Below are positions 27,883 through 36,096 of a stretch of DNA of 64,000 nt, piece by piece. Source of the stretch: Allobosea lathyri (GTDB lineage: Bacteria; Pseudomonadota; Alphaproteobacteria; Rhizobiales; Beijerinckiaceae); contig NZ_FNUY01000008.1 of assembly GCF_900108245.1 (NCBI RefSeq), positions 124,001 through 188,000 of the forward strand, written 5' to 3'. A program made the translations under genes and the position numbers. Numbering within the stretch: the first letter of the stretch is position 1; each line of letters opens with the position of its first letter. The notes below the pieces were generated by a model. That model saw only the letters and a list, made by a program, of their open reading frames with translations, was not told where the DNA came from and did not search any database.

Positions 27883-29535
27883 CTAGAATAAATCGAACAG
27901 GACGCCCCCATTCGTCGCAAGCGCCGCCGATCCTATGGACCACGGCGCGACATTGCCGGTCGCCGCAGTCCAAAGCGCGGTGTGAGCGTTCAGCGATACG
28001 CTTTCCACATAGAGGTTGCGGTCATGTCCCTCGCCGCCGCCGTACCCGTCCCAGGCATCGTTGACGAAACGGACCTCGACCTGATGGGGCGTGCCGGCGG
28101 CAAATGCACCATCGAAGTCGAATGTGTCCCACTGGCCGAGCACATGCACGGCTTCGACAGTCTGCGTCTGCCCGATCTGCGCTCCATCGACGAAGACCTG
28201 GAACTGCGGTGCGCCGGTATAGTGGTCGCCCGAGACCTTCACCGAAAGGCTCGCGGAGCCGCCGGGAGCGGAAGGCGCAGTCGGGACTGACTCCGGCGGC
28301 GGGGAGGGCGGCGTGACTGGCTGTTGCGGGGGCGGTCCGGCAACGGCGTGGCCGAAGACGATGCTGCCATTCGTCGCGATCGCCGCGGAATCGGTGGACC
28401 ATGGCGCCACATTGCCCGTCGCAGCGGTCCAGTTTTCCGTCGTGCCATTGAGGGTCAGCGATTGGACATAAAGGTTGCGATCATGTCCTTCGCCGCCCCC
28501 GTAGCCATCCCAGGCGTCATTGAGGAAGCGCACCTCCACGGCATGCGCTGTGTTGGCCGCAAAAGGCCCCGAAAAATCAAACTGCTGCCATTGGCCGAGC
28601 ACATGCAGCGCCTGAACGGTCTGGACCGATCCCACCGCAGTTCCGTCGACGAAGACCTGGAATTGCGGCGAGCCGGCATAATGGTCGCCCGAGACGCGAA
28701 GCGACAGCACACTCGCTTGCCCGTTCGATGGAGGAGGCTCGGCATGGCTGGCGGCAGTCGCGCCATAGAGATGCCCGGTGTCTGCCCCATCCGGCGACGA
28801 CACGTGAGCAAGATCGACAGCTGTCGCGTGCGGATCGGCCGAGTAAGCGCGGATATAGTCGATCTGCATCTGTTTGGCGGCGTCGGTGGTGCCCGCAACG
28901 CCTCGCTGTATCGCCAGATCTGCCAGCAGATACATCGGCTTGTGGAAATCGACCGGGGTCTGCGCCGCGCCGACGCGCTCTCCATCGAAGTAGAAGGAGA
29001 TGGTCGTGGGTCCCCATTCCACGCCGTAGCTGTGATAGCCTGCGGTCATATTGGCGTGGGAACTCCAGACCTGCACGTCTCCCGCGACGCTGTGGACATA
29101 TTGCCAGAGATTGGTGTCGCCATAGGCTTCGAGGACATCGAGTTCCGGCGGCCAGCTTCCATCGGCTGGTAGCATCCAGAACGCAGGCCAAACCCCGGCT
29201 TCCGCCGGCAGCTGCGCCCGCATCTCGAAGTAGCCGTAGGTTTGCGCAAATGACGCCCTGCTGCTGATCAGGCCTGATGCCCAGTCTCCCGGACCTGCCA
29301 CCTCGGCATCGGTGCGGACCGCCGTGATATGGAGGGCACCATTCTGGACCGAGAAGGGATCGATCCCCGAAGCCGCATCTACAAATGCGGAATTCCCGAA
29401 GCCGATGTCAGCATTGGCATTCAAGCGCGAGCCCGGGCGAATGTCCGCCCATGTCGTTCCAGTGCCATTCTGCGAGATGCTGCGAGAGTTGAATTCCTCG
29501 TCGAAGGTTAATTTGTAGCCAGTTAAGTCGATCAT
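27883..29535 (-). CDS. Glycoside hydrolase family 16 with two tandem carbohydrate-binding modules
   Basis: A 550-residue modular protein. Residues 1-235 are a GH16 catalytic domain with motif ELDVLE (Glu131 nucleophile, Asp133, Glu136 acid/base). Residues 273-398 and 427-550 are two near-identical modules with GDHYxGxPQFQVFVDG and NDAWDGYGGGEGHDRNLYV, which resemble Ca-dependent CBM60-type xylan-binding modules. A Pro-rich linker separates them. There is no signal peptide, as in rhizobial ExsH/PlyA glycanases exported by type I secretion, though no RTX repeats are seen. It probably trims a beta-glucan or the cell's own exopolysaccharide. It stands alone behind an AT-rich leader. Confidence 0.85.
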   Translation of the reverse strand: MIDLTGYKLTFDEEFNSRSISQNGTGTTWADIRPGSRLNANADIGFGNSAFVDAASGIDPFSVQNGALHITAVRTDAEVAGPGDWASGLISSRASFAQTYGYFEMRAQLPAEAGVWPAFWMLPADGSWPPELDVLEAYGDTNLWQYVHSVAGDVQVWSSHANMTAGYHSYGVEWGPTTISFYFDGERVGAAQTPVDFHKPMYLLADLAIQRGVAGTTDAAKQMQIDYIRAYSADPHATAVDLAHVSSPDGADTGHLYGATAASHAEPPPSNGQASVLSLRVSGDHYAGSPQFQVFVDGTAVGSVQTVQALHVLGQWQQFDFSGPFAANTAHAVEVRFLNDAWDGYGGGEGHDRNLYVQSLTLNGTTENWTAATGNVAPWSTDSAAIATNGSIVFGHAVAGPPPQQPVTPPSPPPESVPTAPSAPGGSASLSVKVSGDHYTGAPQFQVFVDGAQIGQTQTVEAVHVLGQWDTFDFDGAFAAGTPHQVEVRFVNDAWDGYGGGEGHDRNLYVESVSLNAHTALWTAATGNVAPWSIGSAALATNGGVLFDLF

Positions 29536-29892
29536 TGCTTAAACTCGCGCCAATTTCGGATGGTAGCGAGGCATAGGCAAGGCAATTGTCTGGGATATTT
29601 AGTGTTCTTGAGTGGATACTAGATAGACGAAGCGAATACCGCAACAAAGCCTGAGGGGTCGGCATTGTTGCAGTTAAGGAAATCTTTCCGGGACGCGAGG
29701 GCGGAGCCGTTTCAGATAAGGCGCGGGGGGCGCGGGTCCCGGGGATCAGCGCCGTCAAATGTCACGGACACTCGTGGCGGCCAGGATTCTGCCACGTCAC
29801 GTCAGATGTGTTTTCGAGCAGTTCGCTCAAGACAAGGCCTCCCCGGCGTTTTGCCGGGGAGGTCTGCGAAATTCACGGATCAGTTCGGGTGT
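29536..29892. other. 357-bp intergenic region between the GH16 and dctP genes
   Basis: No gene is supported. The left 130 bases are AT-rich and should carry the GH16 promoter on the minus strand. The right end holds the hairpin at 29838-29862 that follows dctP. Confidence 0.55.
29838..29862 (-). terminator. Terminator downstream of dctP
   Basis: A perfect 10-bp stem CCTCCCCGGC/GCCGGGGAGG with loop GTTTT lies 30 bases past the dctP stop. The tail on the minus strand (CTTGTC) is only weakly T-rich. Confidence 0.7.
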
Positions 29893-30978
29893 CTATCGGG
29901 CCTTCAGCCGGTTCATGAACGAATCGTACGAAAGCTCTGCCACTTGCCACCAGAGCAGGTTCTCGCCGCGGAAGGCGACCATCGAATCATAGCCCTTCTT
30001 GAAATCCGGGCTCTTGGCCGAGGTTTCGGCGTAATATTCCTCGGCAGCCTTGAGCGCCGCCTCCATCACCGGCAGCGGGAACGCCTTCAGCTGGGCACCC
30101 TGCGCGACCAGCCGGCGCAGGCCGCCGGGATTCACGAAGTCGTATTTCGCCAGCATCCAGTTATTGGCCGCCTCGCAGGCATTCTGGACGATCGCCTGAT
30201 AGTGCTTTGGCAGCTTGGCCCAGGCCTCCTTGCCGATGATGAGATGCAGCATGGCGCCACCCTCCCACCAGCCGGGATAGTAGTAGTACTTGGCGACCCT
30301 GATGAAGCCGAGCTTCTCGTCGTCATAGGGGCCGACGAACTCGGCCGCATCGATCGTGCCGCGCTCCAGCGCCGGGTAGACGTCGCCGGGCGCAATCTGC
30401 GTGGGAACGACGCCGAGCTTGGCGAGAACCGCGCCGCCCATGCCGCCGATGCGGAACTTCAGACCCTTGAGATCGTCGAGCCCGGTCAGTTCCTTGCGGA
30501 AGAAGCCGCCCATCTGGCAGCCGGAATTGCCGCAGGGGATCGAATAGGCGTTGAAGCGGTCGAGAACGCCGTTCACGATCTGCTCGCCGCCGCCGAAATA
30601 CCACCAGCTATGCTGCTGGCGGGCATTCAGGCCGAAGGGGATGCCGGTGCCGAGCCCCAGCGTCGGGTCCTTGCCGATGTAGAAATAGGTCGGCGAATGC
30701 GCGCATTCGACGGTGCCGGAAGAGACCGCATCGAGCGCCTGCAATCCGGGCACGATCTCGCCGGGCGCAAAGACCTGGATGTCGAACTTGCCGTCCGTGG
30801 CTTCGCTGACATATTTCGAGAATTGCTGCGCGGTGCCGTAGATCGTGTCGAGCGACTTCGGAAAGCTCGACGTCAACCGCCATTTCACCTCGGGTTGCGA
30901 CTGCGCCAGAGCCGGCATCGCGACCGGGGTCGCGGCAGCGGCGAGCGCCCCTGTTTTCAAAAAGTCGCGACGTTTCAT
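29893..30978 (-). CDS. dctP: TRAP transporter substrate-binding protein (DctP family)
   Basis: A 361-residue periplasmic binding protein. The N-terminus MKRRDFLKTGALAAAATPVAMPALAQ is a twin-arginine signal. The mature part has DctP features: KWRLTSSFPKSLDTIYGTAQQFSKYV, the family block DLKGLKFRIGGMGGAVLAKLGVVPTQI with the ligand-clamping Arg, and GTIDAAEFVGPYDD. TRAP systems take up carboxylates, including keto- and aromatic acids. No DctQ or DctM permease gene is in the window, so it must partner with one elsewhere. It is divergent, with a 62-bp gap, from the aromatic operon starting at 31041, suggesting it delivers that operon's substrate. Confidence 0.9.
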   Translation of the reverse strand: MKRRDFLKTGALAAAATPVAMPALAQSQPEVKWRLTSSFPKSLDTIYGTAQQFSKYVSEATDGKFDIQVFAPGEIVPGLQALDAVSSGTVECAHSPTYFYIGKDPTLGLGTGIPFGLNARQQHSWWYFGGGEQIVNGVLDRFNAYSIPCGNSGCQMGGFFRKELTGLDDLKGLKFRIGGMGGAVLAKLGVVPTQIAPGDVYPALERGTIDAAEFVGPYDDEKLGFIRVAKYYYYPGWWEGGAMLHLIIGKEAWAKLPKHYQAIVQNACEAANNWMLAKYDFVNPGGLRRLVAQGAQLKAFPLPVMEAALKAAEEYYAETSAKSPDFKKGYDSMVAFRGENLLWWQVAELSYDSFMNRLKAR

Positions 30979-31040
30979 AAGGTGTCCTCCCGCGGTCTTG
31001 TTGGGCCCTTTGTTGCGCGTCAGGCGAGGAATGAAAAGAC

Positions 31041-32054
31041 ATGAAACTCGCGTCCCTTATGCATGGCCGGGATGGCCGCCTTGTAGTGGTGTCGAAGGAT
31101 CTGACCAGGGCGACGGACGCCTTCCCGGTCGTGCCGACCTTGCAGGCGGCGCTCGACGACTGGGATCGATATGCGCCGCGTCTTGCCGATCTGGCAGAGA
31201 GCCTCGAACACGGGTCGCTGCCCTCCTTCCGCTTCCACGAACATGACTGCGCCTCGCCGTTGCCGCGCGCCGGCCAATGGCTCGACGCCTCCGCTTATGT
31301 GAATCATGTCGAACTCGTCCGGAAGGCGCGCAGCGCCGAGATGCCCGATAGCTTCTGGACCGACCCGCTGATGTATCAGGGCGGCTCCGACGTGACGCTG
31401 GCCCCCCGCGAGGCCGTGCGCGCCCGCAGCGAGGAGCACGGAATCGACTTCGAGGCCGAGATCGCGGTCGTCACCGACGATGTGCCCATGGGCGTCAATC
31501 CCGACGCGGCTCTGCGCCATATCCGCCTGGTCATGCTCGTAAACGACGTGAGCTTGCGGAATCTGACTGCGAAGGAATTGGCGAAAGGCTTTGGATTCGT
31601 TCAATCAAAGCCCTCATCGGCCTTCTCGCCCGTCGCGGTCACGCCCGATGAGCTCGGCGAGGCCTGGCGCGGCGGGAAGCTCCATCTGCCCGTGTTGACG
31701 CAGCTGAACGGCGCGCCTTTCGGCAGGCCCGATGCCGGCGTCGACATGACCTTCGATTTCGGCACGCTGATCGCTCACGCCGCCAGGACGCGGCGACTTT
31801 CCGCGGGCACCATCATCGGCTCCGGCACCGTCTCGAATCGCGATGCCGATGGCGGCCCGGGCAGGCCGATCGCGGAAGGCGGCCTCGGCTATGCCTGCAT
31901 CGCCGAACAGCGCATGGTCGAGATCATTCGCACCGGCGCGCCTGTCACGCCGTTCCTGCGCTTTGGCGACAGCTTCCGCATCGAGATGAAGGATGCGGAG
32001 GGACGGTCGATCTTCGGCGCTATCGAACAGGAGGCCCTGCCTCATGCCGAATAA
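31041..32054 (+). CDS. Fumarylacetoacetate hydrolase family protein
   Basis: A 337-residue FAH-fold hydrolase. The N-terminal FAH domain (about 1-75) precedes the catalytic fold, whose metal ligands lie in GIDFEAEIAVVTDD (Glu, Glu) and the VNDVSLRN segment (Asp). GTIIGSGTVSNRD and GYACIAEQRMVEII are typical of the bacterial fumarylacetoacetase clade used in tyrosine and homogentisate breakdown. It likely cleaves 4-fumarylacetoacetate to fumarate and acetoacetate. It opens a five-gene operon and overlaps the next start by 11 bases. A GAGGA ribosome site precedes the ATG. Other beta-diketone hydrolases of the fold are possible. Confidence 0.85.
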   Translation: MKLASLMHGRDGRLVVVSKDLTRATDAFPVVPTLQAALDDWDRYAPRLADLAESLEHGSLPSFRFHEHDCASPLPRAGQWLDASAYVNHVELVRKARSAEMPDSFWTDPLMYQGGSDVTLAPREAVRARSEEHGIDFEAEIAVVTDDVPMGVNPDAALRHIRLVMLVNDVSLRNLTAKELAKGFGFVQSKPSSAFSPVAVTPDELGEAWRGGKLHLPVLTQLNGAPFGRPDAGVDMTFDFGTLIAHAARTRRLSAGTIIGSGTVSNRDADGGPGRPIAEGGLGYACIAEQRMVEIIRTGAPVTPFLRFGDSFRIEMKDAEGRSIFGAIEQEALPHAE

Positions 32055-33036
32055 CGCCACGCCGAGTAGAGCCATGCCGGGCGAAAAGCCGGCCTTCGCC
32101 TCCAGCGCTGATCTCGGCGAGAAGACGATCTCCTTCGATGAGATCGGGCGGGGCGTCTACGCCTACACCGCCGAGGGCGACCCCAATACCGGGGTCGTGA
32201 TCGGCGACGACAGTGTCCTCGTCTTCGACGCGCAGGCGACGCCGAGGATGGCTGAGACGGTGATCGAGCGGGTGCGCAAGGTCACCGACAAGCCCATCCA
32301 CCACGTCGTCCTGTCGCACTATCACGCCGTGCGCGTGCTTGGTGCTCCCGCCTATGGCGCCCGCGAGATCATCTGCTCGGATGTCGCCCGCGACATGATC
32401 GTGGAGCGTGGCGAGCAGGACAAGGCGAGCGAGATCGGCCGCTTCCCGCGCCTGTTCCAGGGCGCCGATTCGATCCGTCCCGGCCTGACCTGGCCAAGCA
32501 TGACCTTCTCGGCCGAGGCCTCGGTCTGGCTGGGCACCCGCGAGGTGCGCCTGATGAAGCTCGGACGCGGCCACACCGCCGGAGACATCGTCGCCTGGAT
32601 TCCCGACGCGCAGGTTTCGTTTGCGGGCGATCTCGTCGAGTATGGCGCGACGCCCTATTGCGGCGACGCGCATTTTACCGACTGGCCGCAGACGCTCGAC
32701 AATCTGTCCGCTTTGGGCTCGGCTGCGATGGTGCCGGGACGGGGAGCGGCGCTGACCAGCGCTGCCATGGTGGCCGATGGCGTCAAGGGCACGCGCGCTT
32801 TCCTGAGCGATTTGTTCGAAGCCGTCAAAATCAATGCCGCGGCCGGCCGGTCGTTGCGCGAGACCTTCGAGCGCGTCCACGCCACGCTGAAGCCGGCCTA
32901 TGGCGACTGGGTGATCTTCGAGCATTGCCTGCCCTTCAACGTCTCGCGCGCCTATGACGAGGCGAATGGCCTCGACCATCCCCGCATCTGGACGGATGAG
33001 AGGGATCGCCAGATGTGGATCGATCTGCGAGGCTGA
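32044..33036 (+). CDS. MBL-fold metallo-hydrolase with a degenerate first metal motif
   Basis: A 330-residue metallo-beta-lactamase-fold protein. The canonical HxHxDH is replaced by SHYHAVRVLG, so the Asp and third His are Val and Arg. The later ligands remain: GHTAGDIVAWIPD and VSFAGDLVEY, with EHCLPFNV near the end. A mononuclear or altered site is expected. Family members occur in aromatic-degradation operons; the reaction is unknown. The ATG at 32044 was chosen for AGGAGG just upstream, and it overlaps the preceding hydrolase gene. Four bases separate it from the DinB gene, so it is firmly inside the operon. Confidence 0.82.
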   Translation: MPNNATPSRAMPGEKPAFASSADLGEKTISFDEIGRGVYAYTAEGDPNTGVVIGDDSVLVFDAQATPRMAETVIERVRKVTDKPIHHVVLSHYHAVRVLGAPAYGAREIICSDVARDMIVERGEQDKASEIGRFPRLFQGADSIRPGLTWPSMTFSAEASVWLGTREVRLMKLGRGHTAGDIVAWIPDAQVSFAGDLVEYGATPYCGDAHFTDWPQTLDNLSALGSAAMVPGRGAALTSAAMVADGVKGTRAFLSDLFEAVKINAAAGRSLRETFERVHATLKPAYGDWVIFEHCLPFNVSRAYDEANGLDHPRIWTDERDRQMWIDLRG

Positions 33037-33040
33037 CGCG

Positions 33041-33592
33041 ATGTCGCTGGCCACGCATTTTCGCAAGATGGCGCGCAACAACGCCTGGGCTAATCACCGC
33101 CTGCTCGCGGCCTGCGCGCAACTCAGCGATGCCGAATTCGCCTCGACCCGCACCAGCTTCTTTCCCTCGCTGAAGGAGACGCTGAACCACAGCCTTTCCG
33201 TCGATCTTTATTACATCGACGCGCTCGAGCAAGGCGGGGGCGGGCAGTCGATCTTCGACGGCTTCGTGCCGCTTGCCGGGCCGGCTTTGCTTGCCGCTCA
33301 AAGCGAGAGCGACCGGCGCCTGATTACCTTCTGCGACGTTCAGGATGCTGTCTCGCTCGCCGAAAGTGTCGAGACCGACCGTGGCGAAGAAGGCAGGGTG
33401 CGCGAGCGCGTCGACGATCTCCTGGCGCATCTCTTCCAGCACCAGATCCACCATCGGGGCCAGGCCCATGCGATGCTGGCGGGGACGGCGATCGCGCCGC
33501 CGCAGCTCGACGAGTATTTCCTGCAGTTCGATGCAGGCCGTCGCGCCGATCTGGTTGAACTCGGCATCGCGCCGCCGGAGGCCTTGCGGTGA
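33041..33592 (+). CDS. DinB-family protein, possible thiol-dependent isomerase
   Basis: A 183-residue four-helix DinB-fold protein. The presumed metal triad is in LNHSLSVDLYYID and HLFQHQIHHRGQAHAML, matching the DinB H...HxxxH pattern. The N-terminus FRKMARNNAWANHRLL is typical. The superfamily includes mycothiol-dependent maleylpyruvate isomerase. Between a FAH-type hydrolase and an aromatic hydroxylase, a role in isomerising a maleyl intermediate is an attractive inference, and no glutathione-type maleylacetoacetate isomerase is seen in the window. The ATG at 33041 follows the MBL stop by four bases, and the stop overlaps the next GTG start. Confidence 0.82.
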   Translation: MSLATHFRKMARNNAWANHRLLAACAQLSDAEFASTRTSFFPSLKETLNHSLSVDLYYIDALEQGGGGQSIFDGFVPLAGPALLAAQSESDRRLITFCDVQDAVSLAESVETDRGEEGRVRERVDDLLAHLFQHQIHHRGQAHAMLAGTAIAPPQLDEYFLQFDAGRRADLVELGIAPPEALR

Positions 33593-35220
33593 AGACACCA
33601 GGCGATCCGCCCCATCGTTTCGCCTACCGCCGCTCGCCCGATCAGGATGTTCGCAGTCCGGCGCATCACCCCGTCGTCATCATCGGCGCCGGGCCTGTTG
33701 GTCTGACACTGGCGCTCGATCTGGCCAAGCGCGCGGTTCCCGTCGTCCTGCTCGACGATTCCGACTGCATCGGCGAGGGCTCGCGCGCCATCTGCTTTGC
33801 CAAGCGCACGCTCGAAATTTTCGACCGGCTGGGCCTTGCCGATGCGATGGTGGCCAAGGGCGTGACCTGGAAGACCGGCAAGGTCTTTCGCGGCACCGAA
33901 CAGCTTTATGCCTTCGACCTCCAGCCCGAGCCCGGCCACAAGCAGCCGGCCTTCATCAATCTCCCGCAATATCATGTCGAAGCGGCGCTGGTGGCGGCCG
34001 TCCAGGCCGAGCCGCTGGTCGATCTGCGCTGGTCGAACCGGCTTGCCGGTCTCGCTCCTCGCGACGATTGCGGCCTGCTGACTGTCGCGACGCCGGAAGG
34101 CGAGTATCGGCTGGAGGCGGATTGGGTCGTCGCTTGCGACGGCGCGCGCTCGCCGACGCGCGGCATGCTGGGTCTCGCCTTCGAAGGCGAGACCTTCGAG
34201 GACAAGTTCCTGATCGCCGATGTCAGAATGGCCGCCGATTTTCCGCCCGAACGCTGGTTCTGGTTTGCCCCGCCCTTTCATGCCGGCCAGTCGGCGCTAC
34301 TGCACAAGCAACCCGACGATATCTGGCGCATCGATCTGCAATTGGGGCCGGACGCCGACCCAGAATGGGAGAAGAGGCCCGAGGTCGTGCGTCCGCGCAT
34401 CGAGCAGATGCTGGGACATGGCGATTTCGCGCTCGAATGGGTCTCGGTCTATCGCTTCCAATGCCGCCGGCTTCAGCGTTTCATCCATGACCGCGTGGTC
34501 TTCGCGGGCGATGCGGCCCATCAGGTCTCGCCCTTTGGCGCGCGGGGCGCGAATTCCGGTATTCAGGACGCGGATAATCTCGGCTGGAAGCTGGCGCTCG
34601 TCGTCAAGGGCGTGAGCCCGGTCGCGCTGCTCGCCAGCTATGACAGCGAGCGCCGCGAGGCCGCCGACGACAATATCCTGCATTCCATGCGGGCGACCGA
34701 TTTCATCGCGCCGCGTTCGCCCGGTGAGCGCGTCCTGCGCGATGCAGCCCTGTCTCTCGCCGCGAGCGGCAAATTCGGAGCCGCCTTCGTCAATTCGGGG
34801 CGGCTCTCATTGCCGACAACCTACAGCAATTCGCCGCTCTCGACGCGCGATGAAGGTTTCCATGGTGGCGTTGCGCCCGGCGCGGCCTTCCGGGATGCGC
34901 CCCTGCTTGCCTCCGAGGGGCCCCATCTCTGGCTCAGCGAAACGCTGCGCGACGGCCGCCCGGTGGTCCTGTCCTATGGCGGCGGGCGTCGTCGGCTCGG
35001 CTCGGCCGGCGTCGGCGTGGTCGATGTTCCCGCCGTCGTGCAGCAGCGCGAACGGGGCCCACTCGAAGACCCCGAAGCGATGCTGCCGCGCCGCTACGCA
35101 TTGGTCGATGGCGACGCGGTGGTGCTGCGGCCGGACGGGCATGTCGCTGCCCGTTTCCACAACCCGACGCGCGAGATCGTGGCGGCTGCCGTCGCCAGAC
35201 TGGAGGGCCGCGCCCGATGA
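33589..35220 (+). CDS. FAD-dependent aromatic hydroxylase, MhaA-like
   Basis: A 543-residue class A flavin monooxygenase. The FAD motif VIIGAGPVGLTLALDLAKR is at about residue 30, the DG motif at VVACDGARSPTRGMLGL, and the GD motif at VVFAGDAAHQVSPFGARGANSGIQDADNLGWKL. The C-terminal thioredoxin-like tail of phenol hydroxylases appears as LSYGGGRRRLGSAGVGVVDVP. It should hydroxylate a phenolic acid with NAD(P)H. Its size and coupling to a roughly 67-residue partner gene match MhaA/MhaB, the two-component 3-hydroxyphenylacetate 6-hydroxylase of Pseudomonas putida that forms homogentisate. Translation begins at GTG 33589, overlapping the DinB stop. Confidence 0.85.
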   Translation: MKTPGDPPHRFAYRRSPDQDVRSPAHHPVVIIGAGPVGLTLALDLAKRAVPVVLLDDSDCIGEGSRAICFAKRTLEIFDRLGLADAMVAKGVTWKTGKVFRGTEQLYAFDLQPEPGHKQPAFINLPQYHVEAALVAAVQAEPLVDLRWSNRLAGLAPRDDCGLLTVATPEGEYRLEADWVVACDGARSPTRGMLGLAFEGETFEDKFLIADVRMAADFPPERWFWFAPPFHAGQSALLHKQPDDIWRIDLQLGPDADPEWEKRPEVVRPRIEQMLGHGDFALEWVSVYRFQCRRLQRFIHDRVVFAGDAAHQVSPFGARGANSGIQDADNLGWKLALVVKGVSPVALLASYDSERREAADDNILHSMRATDFIAPRSPGERVLRDAALSLAASGKFGAAFVNSGRLSLPTTYSNSPLSTRDEGFHGGVAPGAAFRDAPLLASEGPHLWLSETLRDGRPVVLSYGGGRRRLGSAGVGVVDVPAVVQQRERGPLEDPEAMLPRRYALVDGDAVVLRPDGHVAARFHNPTREIVAAAVARLEGRAR

Positions 35221-35420
35221 CCACCGACAGGCAACTCAAGACGGGGCAGCGCTTCGCGGATGCCGACGCCGCCTATCGCCTGATCGCGCAGGCGCATCGC
35301 GATCTTGACGAGGCCGGGAGTGCCGCCCTGAACGCCAAGCTGGTGCTGATCCTGGCCAATCACATCGGCGATGAACAGGTTCTGCGCGAGGCCTTGGCTC
35401 TGGCCCGCAAGGCGAGGTAG
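35217..35420 (+). CDS. DUF2783 small protein, possible MhaB-like coupling component
   Basis: A 67-residue helical protein of the DUF2783 type, with ADAAYRLIAQAHRDLDEAGSAALNAKLVLILANHIGD. Its start overlaps the stop of the flavin hydroxylase gene by four bases (ATGA). Genes of this family commonly sit beside such hydroxylases. By analogy with MhaB, a coupling protein of about 6.3 kDa essential for 3-hydroxyphenylacetate hydroxylation, it may couple NADH oxidation to substrate hydroxylation. That link rests on size and position, not on aligned sequence. It is the last gene of the operon. Confidence 0.8.
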   Translation: MTTDRQLKTGQRFADADAAYRLIAQAHRDLDEAGSAALNAKLVLILANHIGDEQVLREALALARKAR

Positions 35421-35479
35421 CTTGCCAGGATTGCGCCCCGCTCCACCGACCGCCGCCCGCCGCGAAAGCCGAACCCGCC

Positions 35480-36013
35480 ATGATCGATCCCGTGCCGTTC
35501 TATTCGACGACCGTTCCGCTCGCCTTCTTCATCTGGGGCCCGGTGCTGGTGATGGTTCTGTTCTGGGCGGTCGGGCTCTGGTCCAGCCGCCAGGGCGTGG
35601 CCCGGATGCTGGAGAATGACTGGAACGGCTTCAACGTCGCCGATGTCGAGAAGCTTTTCACGCATTATGGCGAGGAAGCACGCGCACGCTATCGCGCCCG
35701 GGTGCTCCCGGCCGATGTCGCCTGCGCCTTCACCTATGCGATCGTCGGCGCAATCATCGTCGCGGGCCTGTCGATGCGCGGCTATCCCTGGTGGGTGGCG
35801 GCGCTGTGCGGTGGTGGCTGGCTGTTCGGCGGACTTTGCGATGTCGCCGAAAATCTCGCGATCTCGCGGCTGCTCGGCAAGTTTCCCAAGATCGATGCCG
35901 GCGACGTCGCCTTCGCCAGCGGCATGACGCGGCTGAAGCTGGTGCTCTTCACGGCCGGCGTGGTCGGCGCGCTCGTGGCCGCCTATCTCGTCTTCAAGCC
36001 ATTGGCTGCTTGA
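35480..36013 (+). CDS. Membrane protein of unknown function
   Basis: A 177-residue protein with about four transmembrane helices: AFFIWGPVLVMVLFWAVGLW, CAFTYAIVGAIIVAGL, WWVAALCGGGWLFGGL and LVLFTAGVVGALVAAYLVF. A 50-residue soluble loop containing NDWNGFNVADVEKLFTHYGEEARARYRA separates the first two. No family is recognised. It follows the aromatic operon after 59 bases, close enough for read-through, but its content suggests no role there. Confidence 0.7.
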   Translation: MIDPVPFYSTTVPLAFFIWGPVLVMVLFWAVGLWSSRQGVARMLENDWNGFNVADVEKLFTHYGEEARARYRARVLPADVACAFTYAIVGAIIVAGLSMRGYPWWVAALCGGGWLFGGLCDVAENLAISRLLGKFPKIDAGDVAFASGMTRLKLVLFTAGVVGALVAAYLVFKPLAA

Positions 36014-36096
36014 GCGCAACCCTGGCGTTCGGGGCCGACTGCAACCATATCCAGCCGGCCATAGACTGCCAGCATCGTCGTGCCGAGGAGACTACC

